In this document: piece by piece, positions 63,060-64,000 of the stretch
Layout of the letters: the number at the start of each line of letters is the position of its first letter
Position numbering within the stretch: the first letter of the stretch is position 1
Assembly: GCF_000471905.2 (NCBI RefSeq)
Contig: NW_006499617.1
Location: forward strand, 4,407,581-4,471,580
Direction of reading: 5' to 3'
Source of the DNA: Amborella trichopoda
Taxonomy: Eukaryota; Streptophyta; Magnoliopsida; Amborellales; Amborellaceae
Length of the DNA stretch: 64,000 nucleotides
Program-made: the position numbers and the translations under genes
Notes under the pieces: model-generated
The model's database searches: none
The model's input: the letters and a program-made list of their open reading frames with translations, nothing else
Told to the model about the DNA's origin: nothing

Positions 63060-63779
63060 AGTGGGAACTTTTTTAAAAAGATTTAAAAAGAAATTTTTCT
63101 TCTGACATTTGAGATTCGAGAGGTCTTGTCACCAAAATTTAATAAGCAAAAGATATTTCTACTATAAGTTTTGTCCGATTCTCGTGCAGGAGATTTCTTG
63201 GCATCATTTTGTAAAGCGGTGCAATCTCACGTGTCCAAATTCCACCGCGAAAATTGAAAATTTGGCGCGAAGGTTAAAAAGTAATGAAAAAGAAAAGAGC
63301 GGAAATTGGAAGAGTAAAAGCGAAAAGTGAAAATCGATACTTGGCAGACAACATCCAACCAATATGTTGCTGATTTTTCAACATAATTATTCATTAGAAA
63401 ACTGGCTTTCTCTGGGGCATGTTTGGATGACGATTAATTTTAGGAAATTCTTTATCAAAATCCATATAATGCTTCTACCGAGTGTTTGAAAACTCACCGA
63501 GTCGAACCGGACTCGTTTGGTTTGGCTCGAAAATCGTCTGCTACCGAGCCAGTTCCACGAAAAAATCGAAAATCGCTCGTGTCTAGAGAGAATCGGGCTA
63601 TTCCGAATAGTAAATCGCAAGTCTCACCTCACGTATGCCTTCCTCACGTTTCTACACGCGCAATTGAGTGTCAATGATACATGACTTTATAAAGAACCAA
63701 ACAACACTTATCTTTCGATGTTGGCTAATTCCCACAAAAAATCATTAAAGCAAGATGATAGAATATATATTATTATAGA
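63060..63779. other. Intergenic stretch
   Basis: No gene is recognisable. Open frames of 60-77 codons overlap on both strands and show no family features. Confidence 0.5.
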
Positions 63780-64000
63780 CGTTACTAGAATCACATTTGG
63801 CGACGTGGCCGTGTTGGTTGACAACACTGATTTTGCGGTGTATGTAAAAATATTTTGAATTTGAACCCCTTAGCGCACAACAATTTTTTTTTTTTTTTTT
63901 TAGTTCGAACCCCTTAGCGCACAAAAAAAAAATACAAAAAAATTTTTGTTGTAAAAAAAAATTAACAAAGGCGGAAAATACTGTTGTAAAAAAATAGAAA
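63780..64000. mobile_element. Possible end of a CACTA-type element
   Basis: ACTAGAATCACATTTGGCGACG at about 63784 resembles the start of plant CACTA (EnSpm) elements, which open with CACTA and continue with GGCG/GCGGTG subterminal motifs; TTTGCGGTG (63829) and AAAGGCGGAAAATACTG (63967) follow. CCCCTTAGCGCACAA occurs twice (63868, 63911). The first base of CACTA is not kept and the rest is outside the window. Confidence 0.35.

Overview
The window is plant nuclear DNA, most likely from an angiosperm. It is AT-rich, has spliced genes with GT-AG introns, is full of plant transposon families (copia, LINE, Mutator-like, PIF/Harbinger, hAT) and carries plant mobile domain (PMD) genes. I cannot name the species.

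Layout. 1-8.1 kb is retroelement debris: a candidate long LTR with its primer-binding site, an unclassified repeat-like stretch and a decayed LINE. 8.3-13.7 kb holds an intact eight-exon MFS gene of the MFSD5 / molybdate-anion transporter type (461 aa after splicing); one intron has an assembly gap set in simple repeats. 13.7-18.6 kb is AT-rich intergenic DNA with tandem repeats and three copies of a dispersed repeat, two of them forming an inverted pair. 18.6-29.4 kb is a nest: the second arm of that inverted pair is split by a TIR element (9-bp target duplication, one mismatch), which is split by a 10-kb Mutator-like element, MULE A (perfect 9-bp duplication), which itself holds a deleted LTR element (perfect 5-bp duplication). 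MULE A carries a broken transposase gene and, convergent to it, a broken PMD gene. 30.0-35.5 kb is an ALKBH9-type RNA demethylase locus that keeps its catalytic residues but has three in-frame stops and no start codon in frame. 36.1-36.9 kb is a second LINE remnant. 39.8-51.2 kb is MULE B, with the same transposase/PMD layout, interrupted by a complete but decayed 5.5-kb copia element with 180-bp LTRs. 51.5-53.4 kb is a two-gene PIF/Harbinger remnant. 59.0-62.0 kb (minus strand) is an intact three-exon F-box gene (167 aa). 62.4-63.05 kb is a non-autonomous hAT-like element, and the last 200 bases look like a CACTA-type end.

Function. Only two genes look translatable: the MFS transporter and the small F-box protein. 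Everything else is transposon-derived or pseudogenised. The most unusual pattern is in the two MULEs. Each has arrays of 21-nt palindromes (10+1+10) near its ends, with different sequences in the two elements. MULE A also has a central array with three copies of a 40-nt hairpin whose stem differs between copies by a compensated base pair.
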